Below are positions 46,154-54,588 of a stretch of 64,000 nucleotides of DNA, piece after piece. Origin of the DNA: Hormoscilla sp. GM7CHS1pb. GTDB lineage: Bacteria > Cyanobacteriota > Cyanobacteriia > Cyanobacteriales > Desertifilaceae. Every line of letters begins with the position of its first letter. The first letter of the stretch is position 1. Position numbers and translations under genes: made by a program. The stretch lies in NCBI GenBank assembly GCA_014323675.1, contig JACONN010000003.1:372001-436000 (forward strand). The letters are read 5' to 3'. The notes beneath the pieces were generated by a model that ran no database searches, had not been told where the DNA came from, and saw only the letters and a list, made by a program, of their open reading frames with translations.

Positions 46154-46668
46154 AATTTTTCCCTAATTATTGCTAAGTTTATTTCTTTTCCCATCTTACC
46201 TGGCAATGTGAAAATATCCCATCTTTTTGTCGGCAATGCTTAATTATTTTCTAATAACGTCAAATTCTCTGTGTTCCATCCGGTAAATTACCCCTTTAGC
46301 GTCACTATACTACACCAACCTGCGGTTTTTCTTGCTCAAATACCATGACGATCGGCATACTGCATTGGGACCAGGAGTAGGTCTTCTGCTGTGGCAAGCA
46401 CCAGCAATATCTGTTTGTCTGCATGACAACTACTTAGTTCTTTTATATCAAGCCTGCCCTACCTATGTGAAAATCTTTTGCTTTACTTAAGGATTCTGTG
46501 AATGTTTTTAAGTAATGCGGAAATTATCTTAACATCTCTTAACATATTTTAATTTTTTGTTGAATTCTGTCTGATGGCATATGCCAGTCCTGAAATCAAA
46601 CTCCGGTTGTTGAGAAAATGTATGTATCATATAATACATGTCCCCGACTATTAAGAAAATGTCAGGTA

Positions 46669-47334
46669 TTAGGTGGTCTGGGGTGATAAAAAGTCATAAG
46701 GCGGTATAGCATCTGACAAGCGTAATTTCCAGCTAGAACAATATTTTTGCCAGTTTTGTAGCTGTTGATACAAAATATCGGCGGCATTGCGATCAATTAA
46801 CAGATAAATTTGCTCTTGCCCTTTGGCGATGACAGCATCCTCATAGGCTTGAGTGACTCGTTCCCGGGCTTGTTGAATTTTCCAATCTTGTTGAATTTGA
46901 TACCGTTGCTTTTTAGCTAAAAAATATTCTCGCCCCTTGGCTTCAGTAGCAAGGGTTTGTACCGGTGGTTCTTGCCGAATAAATTTCAAAATGTATTCTC
47001 CTTTACCTGATAAGTTGGTTAGTTGAGTGAGATATTCCTCTTGATGGGTGGCTAAATGCAATGCCAAGTTGGCCCGATCGGCAAAACAGTGATAGAAGCG
47101 CAAAGGCAAGATGGTAGTTTGACGGAAAGTTTCACTAACAACTAACCCATGTCTAATATAGGCATGTTTCAGCAGTTCGTCATCTTGAATAATAGCTTCA
47201 ATGGTTTCTATAGAAACTTCTGGTTCGACAATAGCTGCTATTTGCTTTTCCTTGACAATTTCCAAATCACCCTTGATACCTTGGGGTAATTCTAGAGTCA
47301 CTTCTGGGGTTTTGATAAATGCGTAAGTGTACAT
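46669..47334 (-). CDS. GvpL/GvpF-type gas vesicle protein
   Basis: A 221-residue protein of the GvpL/GvpF family: MYTYAFIKTPEVTLELPQGI, then KQIAAIVEPEVSIETIEAII and FRQTTILPLRFYHCFADRAN, with EYILKFIRQE and the coiled GREYFLAKKQRYQIQQDWK region. GvpF/L proteins are minor gas-vesicle components needed for assembly. I chose the start at 47334 (MYTYAF) because family members start there. The other gvp genes are not in the window; the gene lies just behind the two-domain protein and may be co-transcribed with it. Confidence 0.85.
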   Translation of the reverse strand: MYTYAFIKTPEVTLELPQGIKGDLEIVKEKQIAAIVEPEVSIETIEAIIQDDELLKHAYIRHGLVVSETFRQTTILPLRFYHCFADRANLALHLATHQEEYLTQLTNLSGKGEYILKFIRQEPPVQTLATEAKGREYFLAKKQRYQIQQDWKIQQARERVTQAYEDAVIAKGQEQIYLLIDRNAADILYQQLQNWQKYCSSWKLRLSDAIPPYDFLSPQTT

Positions 47335-47351
47335 GATAATCAATTCACAAT

Positions 47352-48955
47352 TCACAATTCATACGACAACTGACAACTATCATCAGGAATGAATTCGAGG
47401 TCGATGCTGAGTTGAAGTAGTCCGGGTTGCCAATTTTCATCAGCTGTTCGCAATTCGATCGGGGTACCATCCAGAAAGGATTTGAGAGTGGGAGTGGTTG
47501 CTTGCACTTGGTCGATTAACTTAGTCAGCAGATCTCCAACTTGTTCTGGTTCTTTAGATAAACCGCTTTCTGCTAATTCAATTATAGCATCACTCATCAG
47601 CGAAAATAAACTGGGTTTGACTGGTTCTCCTGTGGCTAAATCTAGTTGTAAAGATTGGTCGAGTCGGGTATTCAGCACTGCTAAAAGTCGCAGGGTGCCG
47701 AGACACCAACCCCAATCAGGTTGTAGAATATAGGCTTTGACTCCGCCCAGCAGCCGCATGATGTCGTAGGAACTCCGAGTTAGCTGCCATAGCAGATGGA
47801 AGATCCATTTGTCTAGCTGAATTTCTTGGCCCCAGGATAAGTATAGGGGATTTCCTATACAGCGGTTGACTACGGCAACGGCAGTTTCGGTGAATTTGAG
47901 CAGCAGAGATCGGGTTTTCTGTGGTTCGTCGCCCAAGCTATTGCGACGATAATATATTGCTTGCACCATCGGGACAGCAGTGCTTAATTCCCGTGCTAAT
48001 ATGCTTTGGGAATAGACTTCGATCGCGGTGGGATCGGCAAACTTAATCGTGCGATCGCCACCAGTAGAGATAGCATCCCCGACTGCAAAGGTATCGTCGG
48101 CGATAAATTCCCAATCAAGTTTGAGCTGAATTTCTGCTTTTCGCCAAAATTTTCCCGGTTCGAGTAAGTCAACCCTGGCAGTTTCAGTGAAGATTTTCAC
48201 TTCGGGGGTGGTAGCTTGAATTTGTTGCAGCAGTCCCGGGTCAAATTTGACAGAGTTTCCTGGGTTTCCCTTGCTGCTAATTGAATCAGACAGTCTGGCT
48301 TTAAGGGAGTTTTGGCAGGTTGATTGGTAACTAGGTCAAGGGACCAATTGATATCGGAGGCTTTAGCTGTCAAAATGACTGCCAGTCGCAGAATTCCGGT
48401 TTGCCACTGTTCTCCTGGTGATAAGATTATAGCTTTGATTCCGCCCATCAGTTGCATCAGTTCGTAGGAAGTTCTGGCGACGTACCACAGCAGTCGGAAG
48501 GATAAGCCTTCAATCAGAATATATGGCGATTGGGAAGATAACAAGGAACCGGGCATAAATGGACCGATATGTGCGGCTGTTTCTACAGATATCTGGGATG
48601 TTTTTAAGGCGTTTAAGACTCCGTAGGCTTCTTCTGCTACGTAGGGAAGCAGGTTTTCTGGGGTTTGAGGCACTCCAGCAGGCCAACCGCTGGCGGGCGA
48701 TCGCAATTCAGTGACGATCTTCACTAGCTGGCTCATGGCTGACTGCACCGCCTGCGCTGGCGGATAGTCCCAGGGCCGATCCGAGGGTTCCCTGAGTCTG
48801 AGGAGAGTTTCGCTTTTGATCTGTTCGAGGGACACCTCTTCTACATCTTGGGGTGCAAGTGCTGCTAGTTCGGTCACCTCGGCGATCGGGTTATAGCGGT
48901 AGCTAGTGGATCCTCTTCTGTCATCAACCTGTTGTTCTGGTCCAGCGCTAATCAA
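47352..48955 (-). pseudogene. Two-domain protein with internal duplication, frameshifted
   Basis: One inserted base restores a 534-residue frame. The two halves are clearly homologous: SFRLLWYVARTSYELMQLMG plus GIKAIIL in the first, IFHLLWQLTRSSYDIMRLLG plus GVKAYIL in the second. QIQATTPEVKIFTE and QVQATTPTLKSFLD are the matching ends. A frame change near 48250 splits it. The helical pattern has no membrane segment. I do not recognise the family; the link with GvpL/F downstream suggests a gas-vesicle or cell-surface setting, but this is inference. Confidence 0.65.
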
Positions 48956-48987
48956 TTTTATAACAAAGATGGGAGTCTAGAGAGTCG

Positions 48988-49078
48988 TTCGTAGTAAGCA
49001 CTTTAGTGCTTCCGGGGTTCGTAGTAAGCACTTTAGTGCTTCCGGGGTTCGTAGTAAGCACTTTAGTGCTTCCGGGGC
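48988..49078. repeat. Palindromic repeat array, GTTCGTAGTAAGCACTTTAG type
   Basis: Three tandem units GTTCGTAGTAAGCACTTTAG followed by TGCTTCCGGG, the reverse orientation of the ACTACGAACGG family and almost identical to each other. Confidence 0.9.
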
Positions 49079-49101
49079 GCGAACGCGCCTAGATGGACCG
49101 A

Positions 49102-49356
49102 CTAGCTACTGAAGTGACGCTTGAACCGGGGGTAGAAGTGGTGTTTTTTCTGCTGGTTACAGCTACGGCACAGGGTTTGCAGGTTGCTGATGTCGTTGGT
49201 GCCCCCACGGGCCAGGGCGATAATGCGATCTATAGTCAGTTCTGTTTCTTGATGGGTTTTGCCACAGCTTTGGCATTAGTAAGAGTCCCGAGAGAATACA
49301 TATTTCCGCACCTCTGGGGGAATTTGGATCCGGAGAGTTTTCCTGATTTCTTTCAT
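49102..49356 (-). pseudogene. HNH endonuclease with one nonsense codon
   Basis: The 84-codon frame reads MKEIRKTLRIQIPPEVRKYV, FSRDSY, TAA (49281-49283 region), then CQSCGKTHQETELTIDRIIA, LARGGTNDISNLQTLCRSCN and QQKKHHFYPRFKRHFSS. The zinc pair CQSC...CRSC and the catalytic DRI-A--GGTND-SN core are complete. A single C-to-T change (CAA to TAA, glutamine) is the simplest explanation. It lies between the palindrome array and a KGK fragment. Confidence 0.8.
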
Positions 49357-49369
49357 GTCAATTCTCCTC

Positions 49370-49570
49370 TTACAGCTTCTGACGCAAGTTATTGAGGGGT
49401 GATTCTGGTTCAGTTGTTTCTGGTTCGTCCGAGATAGACTCTACCTTCACGTTGACTTTCAGTTTCATTTTTCCTTTCTGCCATCCTTTTTTCCCTGGTA
49501 TGAGTATTTCACAATCTATACCATCCCCAAGCCAATTTGCGTAATAACGAGGCTTGAAAACCGACTGCAA
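49370..49570 (-). pseudogene. KGK-domain C-terminal fragment
   Basis: Sixty-six codons with YYANWLGDGIDCEILIPGKK followed by GWQKGKMKLKVNVKVE, the KGK signature, and the acidic tail TTEPESPLNNLRQKL. A 5' part continues without a start to about 49588. It repeats the end of the interrupted KGK gene just upstream, so it arose by tandem partial duplication. Confidence 0.75.
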
Positions 49571-49671
49571 ACCTTGTCTAAAAAGCTGTCAACCCTGTCA
49601 AGTCTCATCTCTTAACTTTTGTCGCAAGTCATCCAGGGGTGGGTGGTGATAAATATGTAGTGATGCATTAT

Positions 49672-50487
49672 CTATCCCGATAAACATTTGTTGTAATAAT
49701 GTACAAAATACCAAATAGCTCCGATGTGATTTTCTAGTTTCTTGGAGAATGATAATGTTTTACGAACCAAACGACTAATTCTTTGTCTTAATGTGTTGTT
49801 TAGCCTTTCAATATGATTAGTTTTTCCAGTTTCTTTACCTACTGGTTTATGACGTTTTTTGGGGATTACTGTGTTATAAGCTTCCCAAAAATCTGTGTAA
49901 AAAACTGCACATTGCCGATAAACAGGAGGTAAAGATTTCCACAATTTTTTTGCCGATTCCCGACTGCGCTCGCCCACATAAACTCCAACTATTTCTCTAG
50001 TTTTTGTATCTAACGCTAACCAAATCCATTGCTTATTTTCTTTATTCTCCACAAAAGACCACATTTCATCACATTCAATAGTCATTTTCCCTTTTGGCTT
50101 GTCTAAAACCTTTATCTCACGCGGAGTTTCCGCAGATTTTTTATTAACATAATCTTGGAGCAAAGTTTTGGAAACTCCAACTTGACGTGCAATTCCAGCT
50201 CAAGAAATTCTCTCAAGTAAAAGGCCATCTATTTTCTTTTTTGTTTCTGATGATATCGTTTTATTGGTAGGGTTTTCAACAAATTGCCTGCCACAGTCTT
50301 TACACTTATGTTTTTGGGCGAAGCCTTCGGGCAAAATGACGGCAACGGAGACGAAATTTTTAGCCCCGAATGCTTCGCCCCTACCGTTTTTTACTGTTCG
50401 CTCACTTTGACAGTGGGGACAAGAAGGTCGCAAGCATAAATCTGATGATGTGTTCATAAATTTAGACATTGTTTTTACCAATAACAA
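49672..50487 (-). pseudogene. IS1-family transposase (InsA+InsB), in-frame stop and palindrome insertion
   Basis: The InsA part has a zinc-ribbon (CPHCQSERTVKNG, then KHKCKDCGRQFVENP). Between them the expected 5-6 residue linker is replaced by about 25 residues encoded by a palindrome. InsA ends in TGA at 50200, but the same frame continues AGIARQVGVSKTLLQDYV to the InsB part, as if a tryptophan codon became TGA. InsB has the DDE-type residues: TIECDEMWSF, VFYTDFWEAY and HIERLNNTLRQRISR. The stop makes the full protein unlikely, though reinitiation at 50163 is possible. Confidence 0.85.
50316..50380. repeat. 65-base palindromic element inside the transposase
   Basis: Left arm GGGCGAAGCCTTCGGGC, right arm GCCCCGAATGCTTCGCCC (one mismatch and a bulge over 17 bases), with a 30-base loop (ATGACGGCAACGGAGACG core). 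The insertion keeps the reading frame open. The GGGCGAAGCATTCGG core is a repeat type common in cyanobacterial intergenic DNA. Confidence 0.8.
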
Positions 50488-51170
50488 TATAGCATTGTGA
50501 CAACTAATTATACATGATTATCTCTGATATTTTTGATAAATTAAACTTATCAATGGTAATGAAAAATGTTATATTATCCCTTTGAAAAGCAAGGATTAAT
50601 AGAGGGATAAAATGTTATATCACTACATATTTATCACTACCCAGGGGTGATTCTGGTTCAGTGGTTTCTGGTTCTGGTTCTTCTGGGATCAGCGCTACCT
50701 CCACATTGACTCGCAGTCTCATTTTTCCTTTCTGCCATCCCTTTGCACCTGGTTCTAGAATTTCACAATCTATCCCATCACTTAATTGTTATTGAAAAAT
50801 AACGTCATCTATACGACCTATATTCTCTTCTAGGTGGTCATTAACCAACTTGAAATTGCTTTCATCTAACAATATTACCTGGATTTATTTAGTCAATATA
50901 GATACCTTGAATGTGGAATATTACCAGGATAAAACACTATCATAACCACAGTTCGTAAATTTTTATTCCATGTAAAACTCCCGTACAATTGTCCTGCTAA
51001 CTATTTTAGCTGTCAATGTTCGCGAAGCTACAAAAGCTATTTTTTAGCAATCCACTTTATCGTGCATAAAATATGTTTTCTGACAGTTTTCCCGACAGTT
51101 TTTTTGGCAAGCAATTACTTTCAGAAGGTAAATGCTTTTGATGGGAAAAACTGGACAAATATCGGATAAA

Positions 51171-51578
51171 TTAGCGAATTAAACGGATCTCCACGGCTAA
51201 ATTTAAGCTGTTCCAGGCACGGTCTGTAGTGAGCGCTGGTTTTTTAAGTTGACTCGCGAGAGCAAGACAAGCGCGATCGCCTAGAGATAGTCCCTCAGAA
51301 CGAGTTGGCAAACGTAGTTGAGCTATCTTACGCGCCAGACTCTCGTCTACTGGGTAGACCAATAGAGTCTTGTTTAATAGACCTAGATCGCTCAATTGAG
51401 TAGCTACTGTCTCGGGGTCTTGACCGCGATCAGCTAGTTTGGTAAGGGTTTCTGCCCAGTTTACTGAACTGATGGCGGCACCGAGCACTAAGACTTCCGC
51501 AACTCGCTCTGCACCTGGTTCCCCTTGCAAATAAGCTAAGAGAGCTGATGCATCTAAAACTGCAACTGGACTATTCAT
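51171..51578 (-). CDS. VapC-like PIN toxin
   Basis: A 135-residue PIN protein: VAVLDASALLAYLQGEPGAE (first Asp), SSVNWAETLTKLADRG (Glu near residue 42), GLSLGDRACLALA (Asp near 100) and LTTDRAWNSL. It overlaps the antitoxin gene by 4 bases (ATGA), a standard coupled arrangement. An RNase toxin by family. The gap 50879-51170 is A/T-rich with no gene. Confidence 0.9.
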   Translation of the reverse strand: MNSPVAVLDASALLAYLQGEPGAERVAEVLVLGAAISSVNWAETLTKLADRGQDPETVATQLSDLGLLNKTLLVYPVDESLARKIAQLRLPTRSEGLSLGDRACLALASQLKKPALTTDRAWNSLNLAVEIRLIR

Positions 51579-51859
51579 TTTTCGCTCTCCCGACGAGCTT
51601 CTTCACGCCGTTCTTGAATCAGTTCATCTGCAAGACTAACTCCTGGCGCAATGTCTTTGAAAAGTCCCTGAAGTTTCTGGACTTGTTGGCGTAAGCTAAC
51701 TAGGCGTAAGCTACCATCTGCCTCGACAGTCATGGTGAGGCGATCGCCTAGTTGAAGCTTGAGCTGCTGCTGCACTGGTACTGGCAGCAGTAAGTTACCT
51801 CCCTCTCCGACCTGGAGAGTATATTCCTGATTTGGTTCAGACAGATGTGTTTGAGTCAT
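51575..51859 (-). CDS. AbrB/MazE-type antitoxin
   Basis: A 94-residue protein from MTQTHLSEPNQEYTLQVGEG. The swapped-hairpin AbrB motif is GEGGNLLLPVPVQQQLKLQL followed by GDRLTMTVEADGSLRLVSL. The C-terminal tail is acidic and binds the toxin. An upstream in-frame start at 51925 would add a hydrophobic stretch and overlap the adjacent element; I reject it. Confidence 0.88.
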   Translation of the reverse strand: MTQTHLSEPNQEYTLQVGEGGNLLLPVPVQQQLKLQLGDRLTMTVEADGSLRLVSLRQQVQKLQGLFKDIAPGVSLADELIQERREEARRESEK

Positions 51860-51893
51860 GGTTATAGTCGTTTTAAATAACAATGAGACAGCA

Positions 51894-52367
51894 CTAAATA
51901 GCACAATAATCCCGGATAACTTCATCCAAAGATGTGCCTACAGGTGCATACATTCTGGCTCTCTTTAAGGCACTAAAATCATGCTCAATATCATTGAGGT
52001 CGGGAGAGTATTTTGGCAAAAATAATACTTTATGACCTGCTGACTCTACTAAATCTCTAATCACGTTCTTTCTATGAATAGGTGCATTGTCCATGATTAA
52101 TATTGAAATAATTTTTAATTCCGGTAATAAATATTTTACTAACCAACCGATCATACCATCAGCATTTAGACTACCTCTAAATAACATTGGCGCAATTAAA
52201 TCTTTTTCTTTTTTTCTTCGTCCTGCTACTAAATTTTCTCTGGTTCCCCGTTTCCCTTGTTTTTCTCCATACACTTTTTTACCTTTTTTCGACCATCCAT
52301 AAATACAAGACTGAATATCCTCAAACCCTGACTCATCAATGAATACAAGACTTTCACTTCCATACAT
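51894..52367 (-). CDS. IS630-family transposase, catalytic part (OrfB)
   Basis: A 157-residue DDE catalytic domain: LVFIDESGFE (first Asp), ISILIMDNAPIHR (second Asp) and YSPDLNDIEHDFSALK (Glu), all in normal spacing. It overlaps OrfA by 14 bases in another frame, the standard IS630 layout that yields a fused protein by frameshifting near the AAAATG at the overlap. It ends at the edge of the element close to the antitoxin gene. Confidence 0.9.
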   Translation of the reverse strand: MYGSESLVFIDESGFEDIQSCIYGWSKKGKKVYGEKQGKRGTRENLVAGRRKKEKDLIAPMLFRGSLNADGMIGWLVKYLLPELKIISILIMDNAPIHRKNVIRDLVESAGHKVLFLPKYSPDLNDIEHDFSALKRARMYAPVGTSLDEVIRDYCAI

Positions 52368-52737
52368 TTTGATAAGGCAAAATTCTATAATACTTTATTC
52401 TTTCTTCTCTGTTTCTTTCTCGATACCGGAGTTCTTTTTTTTTTCGGGTAATTTGTATTTTGTTGAGTGCATACCAGATAGCAGTCGGGTGGACTCCAAA
52501 TTTTTTAGCTCTCTCTATCAATTTGGCATCAGGATTTTCTTGGACATCTTTTTCTAATGCTTTCCAATCCAGTTTTCTCTGACGTCGTTCCACCTTGGTT
52601 GGCTCTAGGTTTTGACGATTTAACCATCTGTATATAGTGGCTCGTCCTATTCCAAAAATTTTCGCTGCCTTCGTAATGGAGCCACCATTCTCTAGATAAG
52701 TTATAACTTTTTGCCTTAAGTCTAGACTGTACGACAT
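52354..52737 (-). CDS. IS630-family transposase, DNA-binding part (OrfA)
   Basis: A 127-residue protein beginning MSYSLDLRQKVITYLENGGS, with a helix-turn-helix ITKAAKIFGIGRATIYRWL and a second winged region (DAKLIERAKKFGVHPTAIWY). It supplies terminal-repeat binding for the OrfB catalytic domain. The ATG at 52737 is preferred over one three codons upstream because family members begin MSYS. Confidence 0.9.
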   Translation of the reverse strand: MSYSLDLRQKVITYLENGGSITKAAKIFGIGRATIYRWLNRQNLEPTKVERRQRKLDWKALEKDVQENPDAKLIERAKKFGVHPTAIWYALNKIQITRKKKELRYRERNREERIKYYRILPYQNVWK

Positions 52738-53531
52738 TGTTATCAATCCTTAAAAATATCCTCTTTTTATTTTAGCTTACTTCTGTCTCTTTTTTAATTA
52801 AAATGACAATATATTTGCCGCTTGCTTCGCCCTTGCTAAATTGAGATGCACCCTTTCGCCAATACTCTCTGCCGATTATACCACAGTAATGCTACTGTTA
52901 GCTAATTACTGTTATTTCTAGTATATCGTCAAACAAACTGGGTGCATCCCATATTTGCGCCCGAACCCTAAAGGGCCCGGCTACTAGAACTTAGCCCACG
53001 CTCCGGGCCCCCTCCGCTGCGCAGGGGCTACATTACAAAAGTGAGATGCACCCAACAAACTCTGCTGTCAACCAGCAGAATGCTACTCTTATCCTATCAC
53101 AAATATAGGCAAATATATCGACCCCAAATTTTATACCAACTAACAATCAAAAACCTGCTTGATATTATTCCTAAATTTTTCCTCTTATTGTTCACTATAA
53201 AGCTACTCAGAGATCGAATTTACCTAAGTTATACTCATTACTATATTTTGTGTTTTTACATAATTTACACCAGCAAATAGTACCGCTGACATGATGGGGG
53301 AAATAATTTTAAGAAGTGCAAACGCTCCTCATTAATATTGGAAATCTGTTTAATGCCGCGATCGACATAGATATGTATGGATTTGCTTGCCGTGAATCAG
53401 AAAGGCCCCGATCTCCCTCGATCGCATCACGGCTTGGACTTGCTGTTGCTGGGCCTCAAAGTCAAGGTCAAGCAGGAGCGATCCGGGTAGGGATGCTCGG
53501 CCCCTGAACGTGGGTAACGGTTACGGGGAAT

Positions 53532-53604
53532 GGACGTAACTGGACTCGAACCAGTGACCCCCACGATGTCAACGTGGTGCTCTAACCAACTGAGCTATAC
53601 GTCC
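53532..53604 (-). tRNA. tRNA-Val(GAC), copy 1
   Basis: A full cloverleaf: acceptor GGACGTA / TACGTCC, D-arm AGCTCAGTTGGTTAGAGC, anticodon stem CCACG-TTGACAT-CGTGG giving GAC, and T-arm CTGGTTCGAGTCCAG. The 3' CCA is not encoded. An identical tRNA lies 154 bases away. The gap 52796-53531 contains three GAGATGCACCC repeats and no gene. Confidence 0.96.
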
Positions 53605-53685
53605 ATGTAGAACATTTTGATTCGATTGGGAGCCATCCGGGTAGGGATGTTTAGCCGAGTCGGGTGGGTAACGGTTGCAGGGAAT

Positions 53686-53758
53686 GGACGTAACTGGACT
53701 CGAACCAGTGACCCCCACGATGTCAACGTGGTGCTCTAACCAACTGAGCTATACGTCC
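53686..53758 (-). tRNA. tRNA-Val(GAC), copy 2
   Basis: Identical to copy 1 over its 73 bases. The flanks are also duplicated (ATCCGGGTAGGGATG and GGGTAACGGTT before each tRNA), showing a tandem duplication of about 154 bases with some flank divergence. Confidence 0.96.
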
Positions 53759-53759
53759 G

Positions 53760-53892
53760 CTACCAAAATCAGCATAACACAACTTCTCGTCAGAGTGCAA
53801 CAAATTTTTGGGAGCACTGCCAAGAGGCTGGATGCGCTGACAAAAACCAGCATAACACAAATTCTCGTCAGTGTGCAACAAATTTTTTGCAC
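53760..53892. repeat. Two direct repeats, CAGCATAACACAA units
   Basis: Two copies of a block of about 50 bases: CAGCATAACACAA-TTCTCGTC followed by AG-GTGCAACAAATTTTT, offset by about 70 bases. It separates the tRNAs from a region of GGCTCC-type repeats. A perfect palindrome CATTACCAGGCCGGAGCCTG plus GTAATG lies at 54036-54061. No gene is seen between 53759 and 54228. Confidence 0.75.
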
Positions 53893-54228
53893 TTTCCAGG
53901 CAAGAGACCGAAGGCCGGGGCCTTCACCGGCGCATTTCCCTGTTTCCCTCCCTGGTTCCCAGGCTCCGGGGAACCCAACTCTAGAGGCTCTGCCTCGGGT
54001 AAGTGCTGGACTGGAGGCTCCCGCCTCCGGAGACGCATTACCAGGCCGGAGCCTGGTAATGAGATTATACAACGGCAATTCCCTGGTTAGAAAGGGAGCA
54101 TGTCAAGGACGAGCGTCATGTATTTTTGCTCTTGGGGTGACTGAGCACCGGCGATCGGGGCTGTTGCTGACAGCGACGTTCTAGGTTGACTTTACCGGTA
54201 CTGGCTTAACAGTGACTGAATCAAATTT

Positions 54229-54444
54229 TCAGGGACATGCGAAATAAATCCCTTTAGCTTTCAGAAAAGCATCTGCTTCCAGGCGCGTATTCATCCCCAG
54301 CAATTCTCGCACTTTCCCCCTACTTATCGCACCTTCCCTATAAGCTTCTAAGACGATCGCTATCTTAAGCCGACGCTCTAGATTCCCCCATTTCCCTTCT
54401 AGGTAACAGGCTATTTTATCTGGCAATGAAATCGTAATTTCCAT
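54229..54444 (-). CDS. UPF0175 family protein, solitary
   Basis: A 71-residue protein MEITISLPDKIACYLEGKWG with RLKIAIVLEAYREGAISRGK and VRELLGMNTRLEADAFLKAK, the family pattern. Unlike the copy at 16217, no PIN gene follows it within the gap. It may be an orphan antitoxin. Upstream in-frame starts to 54480 are possible but less likely. Confidence 0.8.
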   Translation of the reverse strand: MEITISLPDKIACYLEGKWGNLERRLKIAIVLEAYREGAISRGKVRELLGMNTRLEADAFLKAKGIYFACP

Positions 54445-54588
54445 ATCTTGCTCCCTCTTTACCGTCTCTAGCACACCCACTCCTGATTATAACATTGCGG
54501 TTTTCACCCTCCGCCTCCTCCGGGCAGGCAAAGGAGCAGCCCTACGCGGGCATGGGAAAATGATCCGAGATGTCAACCCAACTCTTTG

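Larger units (their letters stand above)
49642..50641. mobile_element. IS1-type insertion sequence, 1 kb
   Basis: The terminal inverted repeat is GGTRGTGATAAATATGTAGT with GAT following (left GGTGGTG, right GGTAGTG). It is flanked by the 8-base duplication CAGGGGTG (49634-49641 and 50642-50649), the usual size for the IS1 family. It contains an InsAB-type transposase on the minus strand. A 65-base palindrome sits inside the gene (50316-50380). A diverged second copy is at 57499-58194. Confidence 0.88.
49598..50878 (-). pseudogene. KGK-domain gene with a nonsense codon, interrupted by an IS1-type element
   Basis: Without the insertion sequence, the frame reads ILLDESNFKLVNDHLEENIG, DDVIFQ, TAA, QLSDGIDCEILEPGAKGWQK, GKMRLRVNVEVALIPEEPEP, then DDLRQKLRDET and a stop at 49598. 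KGK proteins are a cyanobacterial family of unknown role. The element sits in the ESPLDD codons near the end. The TAA precedes the domain core, so the gene was probably already dead, or its product was short, before the insertion. Confidence 0.75.
51880..52795. mobile_element. IS630-type insertion sequence
   Basis: Two overlapping frames on the minus strand encode an IS630-type transposase. Imperfect ends share GAGACAG followed by an A/T-rich TAA stretch (left near 51884, right near 52785). IS630 elements target TA; I could not fix the ends to the base. Confidence 0.75.

Noticed and set aside
49093..49395. 100-residue plus-strand open frame
   Set aside because: It is the antisense of the HNH gene, whose zinc and catalytic motifs are clear on the minus strand.
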